NCBI GenBank assembly: GCA_017391465.1
Contig: JAFOYH010000026.1
Location: 1-12,029, forward strand
Reading direction: 5' to 3'
Origin: Lachnospiraceae bacterium
Lineage (GTDB): Bacteria; Bacillota_A; Clostridia; Lachnospirales; Lachnospiraceae
DNA: 12,029 nt
Positions 1 through 6,668 of the stretch are shown in pieces. How positions within the stretch are numbered: position 1 is the stretch's first letter; every line of letters begins with the position of its first letter. Below the pieces are notes generated by a model, which saw only the letters and a program-made list of their open reading frames with translations, made no database searches and had not been told where the DNA came from. The translations under genes and the position numbers were made by a program.

Positions 1-561
1 GATTGTTTTTCCAACAAGGTTTGCTGGGTCTGCCGGTTTAATAATATTGGCATCAATACTGTTGTGCAATTCCTGAGAAATCGCTGCCCATTCCTGCTGG
101 TTTGTATAATCACCAAAGTTAATGATATCTAAAGTATCACGAGTGGAAGATCCTTTATAGATAGAACCAATCTGAATCTTGATGATTTCGGAGCCTTCAT
201 AACCATCTAATTTAACAGTCATAAATCCGGCTTTCTTTTCAGTGTTAACTTCTTCAACGACACCTGTACCTTTAACCGCATAACTGATAGTTCCGGATGT
301 TCCCATCGAATATTTTCCGTACTGATCAACTAAAGAATCAAGGTCTCCATTTGCCTCTTTAAGGAATGTCGGAAGATCTACGGCCTTTTCTTCAATATTT
401 GCAACAGCATTTTCCCATAAAGATGCCGCTGCATCTGCCGCATTGAATTCCTGTTTGCCTGTGTACTTACCTTCTTCACCGATTTTGATGACTTTGACAC
501 AACCTGTACACCCAAAAACAAATGTCAGTGCCAAAACCAAAGCAATAATTTTTTTCTTCAT
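1..561 (-). CDS. DUF2291-type lipoprotein, C-terminus cut by window edge
   Basis: The first 187 codons of a small secreted lipoprotein are visible; the C-terminus lies beyond position 1. The N-terminus is a short basic and hydrophobic signal with cysteines at residues 18 and 21. The second is followed by VKVIKI, which resembles the GC-(K)VVKI lipidation site I associate with the DUF2291 family, so Cys21 is the more likely lipid anchor. The visible part ends in LVGKTI, also reminiscent of the conserved GK(x)V region near the end of that family, so only a short tail is probably missing. Family members are often encoded next to RbsB-type sugar binding proteins, as here, but their function is unknown to me. 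The ATG at 561 is supported by GGGGGA about six bases upstream. It lies 133 bp after the binding-protein gene, with an intrinsic terminator between them. The family call is from memory of motifs and context, not a profile search. Confidence 0.72.
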   Translation of the reverse strand, partial: MKKKIIALVLALTFVFGCTGCVKVIKIGEEGKYTGKQEFNAADAAASLWENAVANIEEKAVDLPTFLKEANGDLDSLVDQYGKYSMGTSGTISYAVKGTGVVEEVNTEKKAGFMTVKLDGYEGSEIIKIQIGSIYKGSSTRDTLDIINFGDYTNQQEWAAISQELHNSIDANIIKPADPANLVGKTI

Positions 562-584
562 ATTATCCCCCATCTTCTTGTTTT

Positions 585-614
585 ATTTTAATGGCCCAAC
601 GCCACAATTTACAA
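585..614 (-). promoter_or_regulatory. Weak candidate promoter for the DUF2291-type gene
   Basis: On the minus strand TTGTAA (609-614) and TAAAAT (585-590) are separated by 18 bp, and the start codon follows about 23 bases later. It lies just downstream of the terminator of the binding-protein gene, where a fresh promoter would be useful. The region is A+T-rich, so a chance match is quite possible. Confidence 0.25.
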
Positions 615-645
615 AATTTAAAACTATTTTTTAAAAGGATTTTTT

Positions 646-672
646 AAAAATAGGGCCTAAACAGGCCCTATT
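646..672 (-). terminator. Intrinsic terminator after the sugar-binding protein gene
   Basis: A perfect 10-bp stem, AATAGGGCCT paired with AGGCCCTATT (649-658 and 663-672), encloses a 4-base loop. On the minus strand it is followed at once by a run of T residues. It begins 22 bases after the stop codon of the binding-protein gene. It should end, or partly end, transcription before the DUF2291-type gene, which would give the binding protein more transcript than the genes behind it. Confidence 0.85.
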
Positions 673-694
673 CTTTTGTATCATTCACTTTTGA

Positions 695-1726
695 TTACTG
701 TTCTGTGTAAACGAAAGCTTTTAAGTTAGCTACGTTATCTGCTGTGATTGCAAGACAGTCAACGAGCTGTTTTTCAGCGAGACCTGTTGTACCATTTGTA
801 AGGTAATCATGAGCCTGACGAACTGCCATTTCAGCGATTAAAGCACACTGCTGTAATGCTGTACCTGTCATTTCACCTGCTGCGATGTAAGCTGCTGCTT
901 CGTCGGAACCGTCAACACCGATGATCTTGATGTCTGTTCTGCCTGCTGCTTTACAAGCTTCTACAGCGCCACAAGCCATTGTATCGTTACCACAGATGAT
1001 ACCTGTAATTTCAGGATTAGACTGAAGAATAGCTTCTGTCTTTTCATAACCCTGTGTCTGATCCCAGTTAGCTGTCTGCTGAGCAACCATTTCGAATGTA
1101 TCGTACTGATCGATTACTTCGTGGAATGCAGAAGAACGAACACCAGCGTTAGTGTCGGATTCTTTACCTAATAATTCAGCATATTTGCCTTCTTCGCCCA
1201 TAGCTTCAACCCATGCTTCAGCGATAGCTTTTGCACCCTGATAGTTGTTAGCTACGATCTGAGAAATAGCAACACCTTCAGCATTGATTTCGCGGTCGAT
1301 TAAGAATGTTGGGATACCAGCATCTCTTGCTCTCTGAACTGCTTCAACTGTAGCATCAGCACCTGCGTTGTCACAGATGATAGCTGCTGCTTTATCAGCG
1401 ATAGCTGCGTCGAATAATTCAGACTGTTTTGTAGCATCGTCATCATGAGATACCATAACTGTTTCATAACCTAATTCTTTAGCTGTAGCGTCAGCTGTAA
1501 CAGCTTCTGTTTTGAAGAATGGGTTAGAGTGGGATGGTGTGATGATGTAGATAATGTTGGAACCACCACCTGGAAGCGCTGCTTCTTCAGCTGCTTCTGT
1601 TTCAGCTGTTGTTTCAGCTGCTTTCGTTTCTGGCGCTTTTGTTTCTTTAGCTCCACCACCACAGCCAACAAGTGCTGTCATAGCCATAGCTGCAACAAGA
1701 ACTAAGCTTAACATTTTCTTTTTCAT
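695..1726 (-). CDS. RbsB-type sugar ABC transporter substrate-binding lipoprotein
   Basis: This 343-residue protein is a periplasmic-binding-protein-type sugar receptor (Peripla_BP_4/RbsB family) expected to be lipid-anchored outside the membrane and to hand its ligand to an ABC importer. The signal peptide ends in the lipobox LVGC with Cys22. Residues of about 26 to 50 form a Glu/Thr/Ala-rich low-complexity tether. The two-lobed ligand domain follows, opening with IIYIITPSHSNPFF, with ICGNDTMACGA and IIGVDGS in the second half, all typical of RbsB-like receptors. Length is normal for the family. The ATG at 1726 follows GGAGGAG. The gene is last in the isomerase-transketolase-kinase operon before a terminator, so its ligand is probably the sugar those enzymes degrade. 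D-apiose is the leading guess; another pentose or a tetritol cannot be excluded. Its ATPase and permease are not in the window. Confidence 0.9.
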   Translation of the reverse strand: MKKKMLSLVLVAAMAMTALVGCGGGAKETKAPETKAAETTAETEAAEEAALPGGGSNIIYIITPSHSNPFFKTEAVTADATAKELGYETVMVSHDDDATKQSELFDAAIADKAAAIICDNAGADATVEAVQRARDAGIPTFLIDREINAEGVAISQIVANNYQGAKAIAEAWVEAMGEEGKYAELLGKESDTNAGVRSSAFHEVIDQYDTFEMVAQQTANWDQTQGYEKTEAILQSNPEITGIICGNDTMACGAVEACKAAGRTDIKIIGVDGSDEAAAYIAAGEMTGTALQQCALIAEMAVRQAHDYLTNGTTGLAEKQLVDCLAITADNVANLKAFVYTEQ

Positions 1727-1762
1727 ATTTTTTCTCCTCCTTGAAAAAAATAGTTATATATC

Positions 1763-1788
1763 GGCTGATCAAAAAGATAAAATCAGCC
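1763..1788 (-). other. Intercistronic hairpin before the binding-protein gene
   Basis: GGCTGAT (1763-1769) pairs perfectly with ATCAGCC (1782-1788) around a 12-base A/T-rich loop. On the minus strand it lies between the kinase stop and the binding-protein ribosome binding site. It lacks an immediate long T run, though seven T residues occur about 19 bases later. It may protect the 5' end of a processed binding-protein transcript or act as a weak attenuator. Confidence 0.4.
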
Positions 1789-1789
1789 T

Positions 1790-1815
1790 GGTTACAGGGA
1801 CCCCCCCTGGAAACC
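1790..1815 (-). other. G-run hairpin just after the kinase stop codon
   Basis: CAGGG (1795-1799) pairs with CCCTG (1805-1809), and GGTT/AACC can extend the stem past a small internal loop. The centre carries seven C residues on the plus strand (1801-1807), that is G7 in the transcript. It starts five bases after the kinase stop codon and could block 3' exonucleases or cause pausing. It is non-coding. Confidence 0.35.
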
Positions 1816-1819
1816 TCTA

Positions 1820-3298
1820 CTACTTCGTCAGAATCTTACTTACGGCTTCTTTCCAGCCGTTGTACTTATCTTCTCTGACCTTTGCTTCCATCTTTGGAAC
1901 AAACTTTTTACGTTCAATTCCTTCAAAAATCGTATTCAAATCATAGATTCCCGCAGAAATGCCCGCTGCATAAGCTACACCAATGCCGGATAACTCTTCG
2001 GCAGACGGTACCTGAACCGGAAGCTGCACCATATCACTCTGGAACTGCATCAGATATGTATTCTTTGTTGGACCTCCATCCACACAAAGTTCAGTGATTG
2101 GTATGCCGGAATCCTTTTCCATGGCTTTCACAACATCTGTAATCTGATAAACAATACTTTCAAGCCCTGCTTTTACAAGTTCTGCTTTCTTTGTTGTACG
2201 ACTCATACCATAAATAACCGCTTTGGCATTGCTGTCCCAGTATGGTGCTCCAAGTCCGGAAAAAGCAGGAACCAGATACGTTGTATCTGCCGGATTGGCA
2301 GCTTGGGCTAATTCCTGCGTTTCTGTCGGTGAGGAAATAATCTGAAGATCATCCTTCAACCATGTAATAACCGCGCCCGTATAATTTATATTACCTTCAA
2401 GAACATAATTGACCTTTCCACCCATGCACCATGCCAGCGATGTCACAACGCTGTCACTGGATACGGGCTGGTCACCAACATTCATCATGATGGATGAACC
2501 TGTCCCATAGGTCGTCTTGATCATTCCCTTTTCATGACATCTCTGTCCAAAAAGTGCGCCGTGAGAATCTCCAAGCACACTGCAAATCTTAAGTGGTTCC
2601 TCAAAGAATCCTTCAAAATCCGTTTCACCATATTCCCCATCCGAATCGGTGACCTCCGCCAGACAGGATGTTGGAATGCCAAACAGGCCACACACTTCTT
2701 CATCCCAGCTTAAGGTGTAAATATTAAACATCTGTGTACGGGATGCATTGGAATAATCCGTACGAAATTCCTTTCCACCCGTCAGCTTATACACCAGCCA
2801 ACTGTCAATCGTTCCGCAACAAAGACTTCCGGCTTTGGCTTTTTCTTTCGCCCCATCCACGTTCTGAAGAACCCATGCAATCTTTGCTGCTGAAAAATAT
2901 GGAGATAATTGCAATCCTGTGTGAGCGCGAACCATATCCGCCCACCCCTGTTTCTCAATCTCCTCACAGATGGCTGCCCCTCTGGCACATTGCCATACGA
3001 TTGCATTATAAACAGGTTCACCGGTTTCTTTATCCCATACAAGGGATGTTTCTCTCTGATTACTGATACCAAGAACCCTGATATCCTCTTTATTTACACC
3101 CGATTTCTCTACCAGATTTTTTACAACCTGAATCGTGTTATTATAAATCTCGATTGGATCATGTTCTACCCAGCCGCGATCATCAATAATCTGTTTATGC
3201 GGTAAATCGGTTCTGCAGATAAGTGCTCCCACTTCATCAAACAGCAAAGCTTTTGTACCCTGTGTACTCTGATCAATACCAAGCACATATTTTGCCAT
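1820..3298 (-). CDS. FGGY-family carbohydrate kinase, glycerol-kinase-like (candidate apulose kinase)
   Basis: This 492-residue cytoplasmic enzyme should use ATP to phosphorylate a polyol or ketose. Both FGGY domains are complete: GIDQSTQGTKA at residues 7-17, GWVEHDP at 42-48, NQRET at 80-84, GTIDSWLVYKLTGG at 162-175, GDSHGALFGQ at 243-252, YGTG at 264-267 and DGGPTKN further on. It resembles GlpK closely. The E. coli glycerol-contacting residues Arg83, Glu84, Trp103, Tyr135 and Asp245 correspond to R82, E83, W102, Y134 and D244; D244 is the expected catalytic base. Two pocket positions differ: GlpK Gln246 is Ser245 and Phe270 is Ser269, suggesting a substrate bulkier than glycerol. The ATG at 3298 lies two bases after the transketolase stop, with AAAGGAG inside the end of that gene, so translation is probably coupled. 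The operon context argues against plain glycerol; apulose or another ketopentose is inferred. Confidence 0.88.
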   Translation of the reverse strand: MAKYVLGIDQSTQGTKALLFDEVGALICRTDLPHKQIIDDRGWVEHDPIEIYNNTIQVVKNLVEKSGVNKEDIRVLGISNQRETSLVWDKETGEPVYNAIVWQCARGAAICEEIEKQGWADMVRAHTGLQLSPYFSAAKIAWVLQNVDGAKEKAKAGSLCCGTIDSWLVYKLTGGKEFRTDYSNASRTQMFNIYTLSWDEEVCGLFGIPTSCLAEVTDSDGEYGETDFEGFFEEPLKICSVLGDSHGALFGQRCHEKGMIKTTYGTGSSIMMNVGDQPVSSDSVVTSLAWCMGGKVNYVLEGNINYTGAVITWLKDDLQIISSPTETQELAQAANPADTTYLVPAFSGLGAPYWDSNAKAVIYGMSRTTKKAELVKAGLESIVYQITDVVKAMEKDSGIPITELCVDGGPTKNTYLMQFQSDMVQLPVQVPSAEELSGIGVAYAAGISAGIYDLNTIFEGIERKKFVPKMEAKVREDKYNGWKEAVSKILTK

Positions 3299-3300
3299 AA

Positions 3301-4230
3301 TTACAAATTCTCCTTTGCGGTTTTTGCAATGCCTTCCGCATTCAGTCCATAATAATTAAAGACTTCTTTTGAAGTTCCTGTGATTACCGGCGCATCCGGC
3401 AATGCAAGATTGATAACTTTCTTTGGACATTCGCTGCAAATAACCTGACACACCATCGAACCAAGGCCGCCAAATGGTGCATGTTCTTCCACTGTGATTA
3501 CCACTTTCGCATTCTGCGCAGCCTTTACAACAGCTTCGCGGTCTAATGGTTTCACACAATACATATCAAGTACCGTTGCGCTGATTCCATCCGCCTTCAA
3601 AAGTTCTGCTGCATCTACTGCAGGTTTAACCATCTCACCACAGGCAATGATGGCTACATCCGTACCTTCGCAGATGACAGTCGCTTTATCCATCTCAAAC
3701 GGACAATCATTTTCTGTATACACATCTTCCACCGGATTTCTTCCAACACGTACATATGCCGGACTTTCATCTTTTAAAAGTGCCTTAATCAGGTGTGCTG
3801 TCTGGAACCTGTCACTTGGAAGATAAACTCTCATATTTGGAATCGCAGACATCGCTGCAATATCCTGAGCAGAGTGATGACTCATGCCCAATGCACCATA
3901 ACTGATACCCCCACTGATACCGATCAGTGTTACATTTGTGTTGGAGTATGCGCAGTCAACCTTAGCCTGTTCATAACTCCGTGTTGAAAGGAAACACGCT
4001 GGAGATGCCGCAAACGGTTTCTTTCCACACTTGGCAAGACCGGCAGAAATACTGACCAGATTCTGTTCTGCAATACCAACTTCAATAAACTGTTCCGGAT
4101 ATGTATCTGCAAATGGTGTTAAAGATGCACTTCCTCTGGAATCACTGCAAAGAACGACAATATCTTTGTCATCTTTCGCCTGTTCCAGCAACACATCACA
4201 GATTGCCTGACGATTTGGAATCTTATTCAT
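3301..4230 (-). CDS. Transketolase family protein, C-terminal subunit (pyrimidine-binding and C-terminal domains)
   Basis: This 309-residue protein is the second half of a two-subunit thiamin-diphosphate-dependent transketolase, which moves a two-carbon ketol unit between sugar phosphates. It carries VGIAEQN at residues 51-57, whose Glu55 is the conserved glutamate that activates the cofactor. HHSAQDIAAMSAIPNMRVYLPSD follows in outline (residue pattern HxxxDIAxxxxIPNM), then YVRVGR, and the C-terminal domain includes the VEEHAPFGGLGS region. The chosen start at 4230 (MNKIPNRQ) has GGGAGG nine bases upstream; an upstream ATG at 4257 lacks comparable support and would extend the overlap. The start overlaps the end of the N-terminal subunit gene by eight bases (ATGAATAA), a classic coupling arrangement for equal amounts of the two subunits. 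In a catabolic operon this is likely a dedicated enzyme such as an apulose-4-phosphate transketolase subunit, rather than the housekeeping one; that is inference. Confidence 0.9.
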   Translation of the reverse strand: MNKIPNRQAICDVLLEQAKDDKDIVVLCSDSRGSASLTPFADTYPEQFIEVGIAEQNLVSISAGLAKCGKKPFAASPACFLSTRSYEQAKVDCAYSNTNVTLIGISGGISYGALGMSHHSAQDIAAMSAIPNMRVYLPSDRFQTAHLIKALLKDESPAYVRVGRNPVEDVYTENDCPFEMDKATVICEGTDVAIIACGEMVKPAVDAAELLKADGISATVLDMYCVKPLDREAVVKAAQNAKVVITVEEHAPFGGLGSMVCQVICSECPKKVINLALPDAPVITGTSKEVFNYYGLNAEGIAKTAKENL

Positions 4231-5053
4231 GAAGTGCAGCCTCCCTTCTTGCTTCAAGGTCTTTCATGATCTGTGCATATTCTTCGGATGTTGGCACTTT
4301 ATGATGCCAGTTTGCTTTGTTTTCCATCACCGGAGAACCACATCCCTTTGTTGTATTTGCAATAACCACTGTTGGTTTGCCTTTAATTGTTCTTGCTTCT
4401 GCAAATGCAGCCGCAAGTGCATCATGATCATTACCAGGAATACTGATGACATGCCATCCGAAGGATGCCCAGCGTTCTTCCTGACTGTCATGCGCCATGA
4501 CATCTTCTGTGCATCCGGAAATCTGAAGACGATTTCGGTCAACAACTGCACAGAGATTGTCCAATTTATACTGGTTGCCCGCCATAGCAGCTTCCCAAAC
4601 AGAACCTTCTGCCAATTCGCCATCTCCCATAACGGTATAGACACGATAATCCTGCTTGTTCATCTTACCCGCAATGGCCATACCCACACAAACCGGAAGA
4701 CCATGACCAAGAGAACCTGAATTCATCTCAATACCTGGAAGTTTGTTGTTTGGATGTCCGATAAATTTGGAGCCGAACTTGGAAAATTCCTTAATCACCT
4801 GTTCAATCGGGAAAAAACCTTTTGCCGCAAGAACTGCATATAATGCTTCCACCGCATGTCCTTTACTCATAACAAAACGGTCTCTATTCGGATCATCCAT
4901 ATTCTCCGGACTGATATTCATATCGTTAAAATACAACTGAACAAGAATATCAATAACACTCATATCGCCGCCAATATGACCGCCATTACCTTCAACGATC
5001 ATATCTACAACATTTTTTCTTAATTCATAAGATAAAGCTTTTAAATTCGCCAT
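4223..5053 (-). CDS. Transketolase family protein, N-terminal subunit (ThDP-binding)
   Basis: This 276-residue protein is the diphosphate-binding half of a split transketolase. Visible motifs are GHIGG at residues 25-29, SKGH at 63-66, GSLGHGLP at 113-120, and the thiamin-diphosphate/magnesium motif running from GDGELAEG (143-150) to N174 in VVDRN. A full-length transketolase is about 650 residues; this protein and its downstream partner together make about 585, as expected for the split form. I chose the ATG at 5053 (MANLKALS) because GGAGGG lies five bases upstream. An in-frame ATG at 5071 would overlap the isomerase stop as ATGA but would place this GGAGGG inside the coding sequence. The gene follows the isomerase by 14 bases. 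With its partner it should convert a ketose phosphate made by the kinase into central pentose- and triose-phosphates. Confidence 0.9.
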   Translation of the reverse strand: MANLKALSYELRKNVVDMIVEGNGGHIGGDMSVIDILVQLYFNDMNISPENMDDPNRDRFVMSKGHAVEALYAVLAAKGFFPIEQVIKEFSKFGSKFIGHPNNKLPGIEMNSGSLGHGLPVCVGMAIAGKMNKQDYRVYTVMGDGELAEGSVWEAAMAGNQYKLDNLCAVVDRNRLQISGCTEDVMAHDSQEERWASFGWHVISIPGNDHDALAAAFAEARTIKGKPTVVIANTTKGCGSPVMENKANWHHKVPTSEEYAQIMKDLEARREAALHE

Positions 5054-5067
5054 AAAATTCCCTCCGA

Positions 5068-6471
5068 TCATTCACCACGCAAGTAAGCTTTTACATCTTC
5101 TTCAATTGGATCATAGAGGTCTGGCTTAATACCAATATATTTACAAGCTTCGTATAATACAGGAACAACATCTTTGTGAATGCCGACACAATGATGGATG
5201 TATGGTCCTTCAACGACTTTGGCCTCAAGTCTCTTAATATTGTCTACTTCTACCCAAAGATATGTACCCATGCCTTTTGGTCCATCAATACCTTTTGCAT
5301 TACCAAGCAATAAGGAATATTCGCCATTGTCACCATCAAATCGTGCAAGTGTTACATCGCCATGTTTTGCTTCAGCTGTAATACTTCCAGGATGATCAAA
5401 TGCCAATGGATATGTAATCTTTGGAGTCTCTTTTGCTACAGATATTGGCCATGGACCACAATGCTGTAATAATTCGCCATTTGCACAGTCCGGATGACGA
5501 ATTGTCCAGTCTGCAAAGAAGCTTCGTGTATCATCCATGGCTGCTGCTTCAACCATCAGTGCTGTGATTGCACCATGAATATCTGTTTCACAAACAACCG
5601 GAATACCTTCTTCGTTCAATAATGAGTTTGCTGCACATGGCATAATACCAATCTCCGTCTGCAGCTGATTCCAACACTGAATACCGATTGCATTACAGCC
5701 ATATTTTTTGGCAAGTGCTTTCATAGCAACTTTCATCGCTGCCACATTCTCAAGCTCATCATCTTTAATGCAGATTTCCATATTGTTTCTGCAGTAATCA
5801 ATAACCGCTGCAACTTCTGTGCCCTCTGCCTTTGCTTCATTCATTGCACCAAAAAGTTCCGGCATAGGTACTGGAACGATTTCGATATTAAATCTTTCTA
5901 ATAACTCACCTTCATTGCACATCGTTGAATAGAATTCATATGGTCTAGGTGCAATCTGAAGGATACGGGTCTGTCTAAATGTCTTGATAACATTACAAAC
6001 TGCAAGGAAATCGCGAATACCTCTTTCAAATACAGGATCATTCAGTCTGCAGTTTGTCATATATGTAAATGGAACACGAAATCTGCGAAGAACTTTACCT
6101 GTTGCAAACAGACCACACTGTGTGTCACGAAGACGTGTACCATCCGGTTCAGGTCTTTCATCTAATGGCCCCCAGAGAAGCACTGGAACATTCAGCGCTT
6201 TTGCAACTCTTGCACATGCAAACTCTGTACCAAAGTTGCAATGTGGCAAAAACAAACCGTCGATCTTTTCAGCTTTAAATTTTTCAATAACTTTGTAAAT
6301 AACTTCGTCATCACCGTAAAGAAGTCCTTCCTCATTCACATCTGTAATATCTACAAAGTCAATACCCAGTTCTGTCAATCTATCCGCCGTTAAACCTCTG
6401 TACTTAATCGCATCCGGAGCACTGAAAATACTTCTTCTTGTTGGTGCATAACCCAATTTTATATTAGCCAT
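5068..6471 (-). CDS. L-fucose/L-arabinose isomerase family protein (candidate aldose-ketose isomerase)
   Basis: This 467-residue cytoplasmic protein belongs to the FucI/AraA-like isomerase family (COG2407-like), which uses a metal ion to interconvert an aldose and its ketose. The N-terminal half has alternating Rossmann-like segments (GLFLPHCNFGTE at 72-83, VLLWGPLDERPEPDG at 97-111). The C-terminal half holds VVCETDIHGA (292-301), with Glu295 and Asp297 as likely metal ligands, LQHCGPWP (335-342) and YIHHCVG (424-430), whose histidines may complete the site. Ligand roles are assigned by position, not by alignment. The start at 6471 (MANIKLGY) follows AGGGAGG. The same frame is open up to an ATG at 6546, but that would run through the likely promoter. 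It is the first gene of the sugar operon, divergent from the LacI-type gene. Likely substrate: the aldose imported by the downstream binding protein, possibly D-apiose. Confidence 0.85.
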   Translation of the reverse strand: MANIKLGYAPTRRSIFSAPDAIKYRGLTADRLTELGIDFVDITDVNEEGLLYGDDEVIYKVIEKFKAEKIDGLFLPHCNFGTEFACARVAKALNVPVLLWGPLDERPEPDGTRLRDTQCGLFATGKVLRRFRVPFTYMTNCRLNDPVFERGIRDFLAVCNVIKTFRQTRILQIAPRPYEFYSTMCNEGELLERFNIEIVPVPMPELFGAMNEAKAEGTEVAAVIDYCRNNMEICIKDDELENVAAMKVAMKALAKKYGCNAIGIQCWNQLQTEIGIMPCAANSLLNEEGIPVVCETDIHGAITALMVEAAAMDDTRSFFADWTIRHPDCANGELLQHCGPWPISVAKETPKITYPLAFDHPGSITAEAKHGDVTLARFDGDNGEYSLLLGNAKGIDGPKGMGTYLWVEVDNIKRLEAKVVEGPYIHHCVGIHKDVVPVLYEACKYIGIKPDLYDPIEEDVKAYLRGE

Positions 6472-6514
6472 CGCAAATCCCTCCCTGGACTTATTTTCAA
6501 TCGTTAATGTACAC

Positions 6515-6543
6515 ATTATACTCCATTTTTTACTTAATTTATA
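6515..6543 (-). promoter_or_regulatory. Promoter of the sugar-catabolic operon
   Basis: A perfect TATAAT (6515-6520, minus strand) lies about 44 bases upstream of the isomerase start codon. At 17-bp spacing the -35 position reads TATAAA, a poor match, so the promoter probably needs help or is tightly controlled. One TTTTTACTTAAT repeat (6527-6538) lies between the -10 and -35 positions, where a bound repressor would block RNA polymerase. Confidence 0.55.
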
Positions 6544-6582
6544 CATTTAATTAAGTGCTTTTTACTTAATTTTTTACTTAAT
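6527..6582. repeat. Three TTTTTACTTAAT copies and one inverted half: probable regulator binding sites
   Basis: Identical 12-base copies occur at 6527-6538, 6559-6570 and 6571-6582; the last two are directly adjacent. An inverted AATTAAGT at 6549-6556 faces ACTTAATT at 6532-6539 with nine bases between, giving a dyad. All lie between the two divergent promoters, one copy inside the core promoter of the sugar operon and two just upstream of the regulator promoter. This is what one expects for operators of the adjacent LacI-type regulator, but the binding partner is inferred. Confidence 0.55.
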
Positions 6583-6596
6583 CTCCTGACAATCAC

Positions 6597-6625
6597 TTGT
6601 ATTTCTATCTGGTATCATCTATAAT
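6597..6625 (+). promoter_or_regulatory. Promoter of the LacI-type regulator operon
   Basis: TTGTAT (6597-6602) and a perfect TATAAT (6620-6625) are spaced by exactly 17 bp, a near-consensus vegetative promoter. Transcription would begin near 6632, leaving a leader of about 37 bases with AGGAG at 6657-6661 before the ATG at 6669. Confidence 0.75.
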
Positions 6626-6668
6626 TAAACCATATCATTTTGGAATATATGTAAGCAGGAGATGAACT

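Noticed and set aside
1471..1671. Lys/Gln-rich 66-residue open frame on the minus strand
   Set aside because: It is a frame shadow of the low-complexity tether and first part of the sugar-binding protein, without a ribosome binding site of its own.
1554..1946. 130-residue plus-strand open frame across the binding-protein start
   Set aside because: It runs antisense through two well-supported genes and their hairpins, and its Ala/Ser-rich start mirrors the tether sequence.
4229..4720. 163-residue plus-strand open frame
   Set aside because: It lies antisense to the transketolase N-terminal subunit, whose motifs are unambiguous; the frame has no recognisable domain.
3301..5053. Split transketolase as a frameshifted single gene
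   Set aside because: Each half has its own start and ribosome binding site, the ATGAATAA overlap is a typical coupling junction, and two-subunit transketolases are a known normal form.
6480..6520. Possible CcpA (cre) site in the leader of the sugar operon
   Set aside because: The best stretch, around ATTAACGATTGAAAAT, matches the cre consensus too poorly to call.
6472..6546. N-terminal extension of the isomerase from an ATG at 6546
   Set aside because: It would include the TATAAT box and the first repeat in coding sequence, while the ATG at 6471 has a strong AGGGAGG and the family-like start MANIKLGY.
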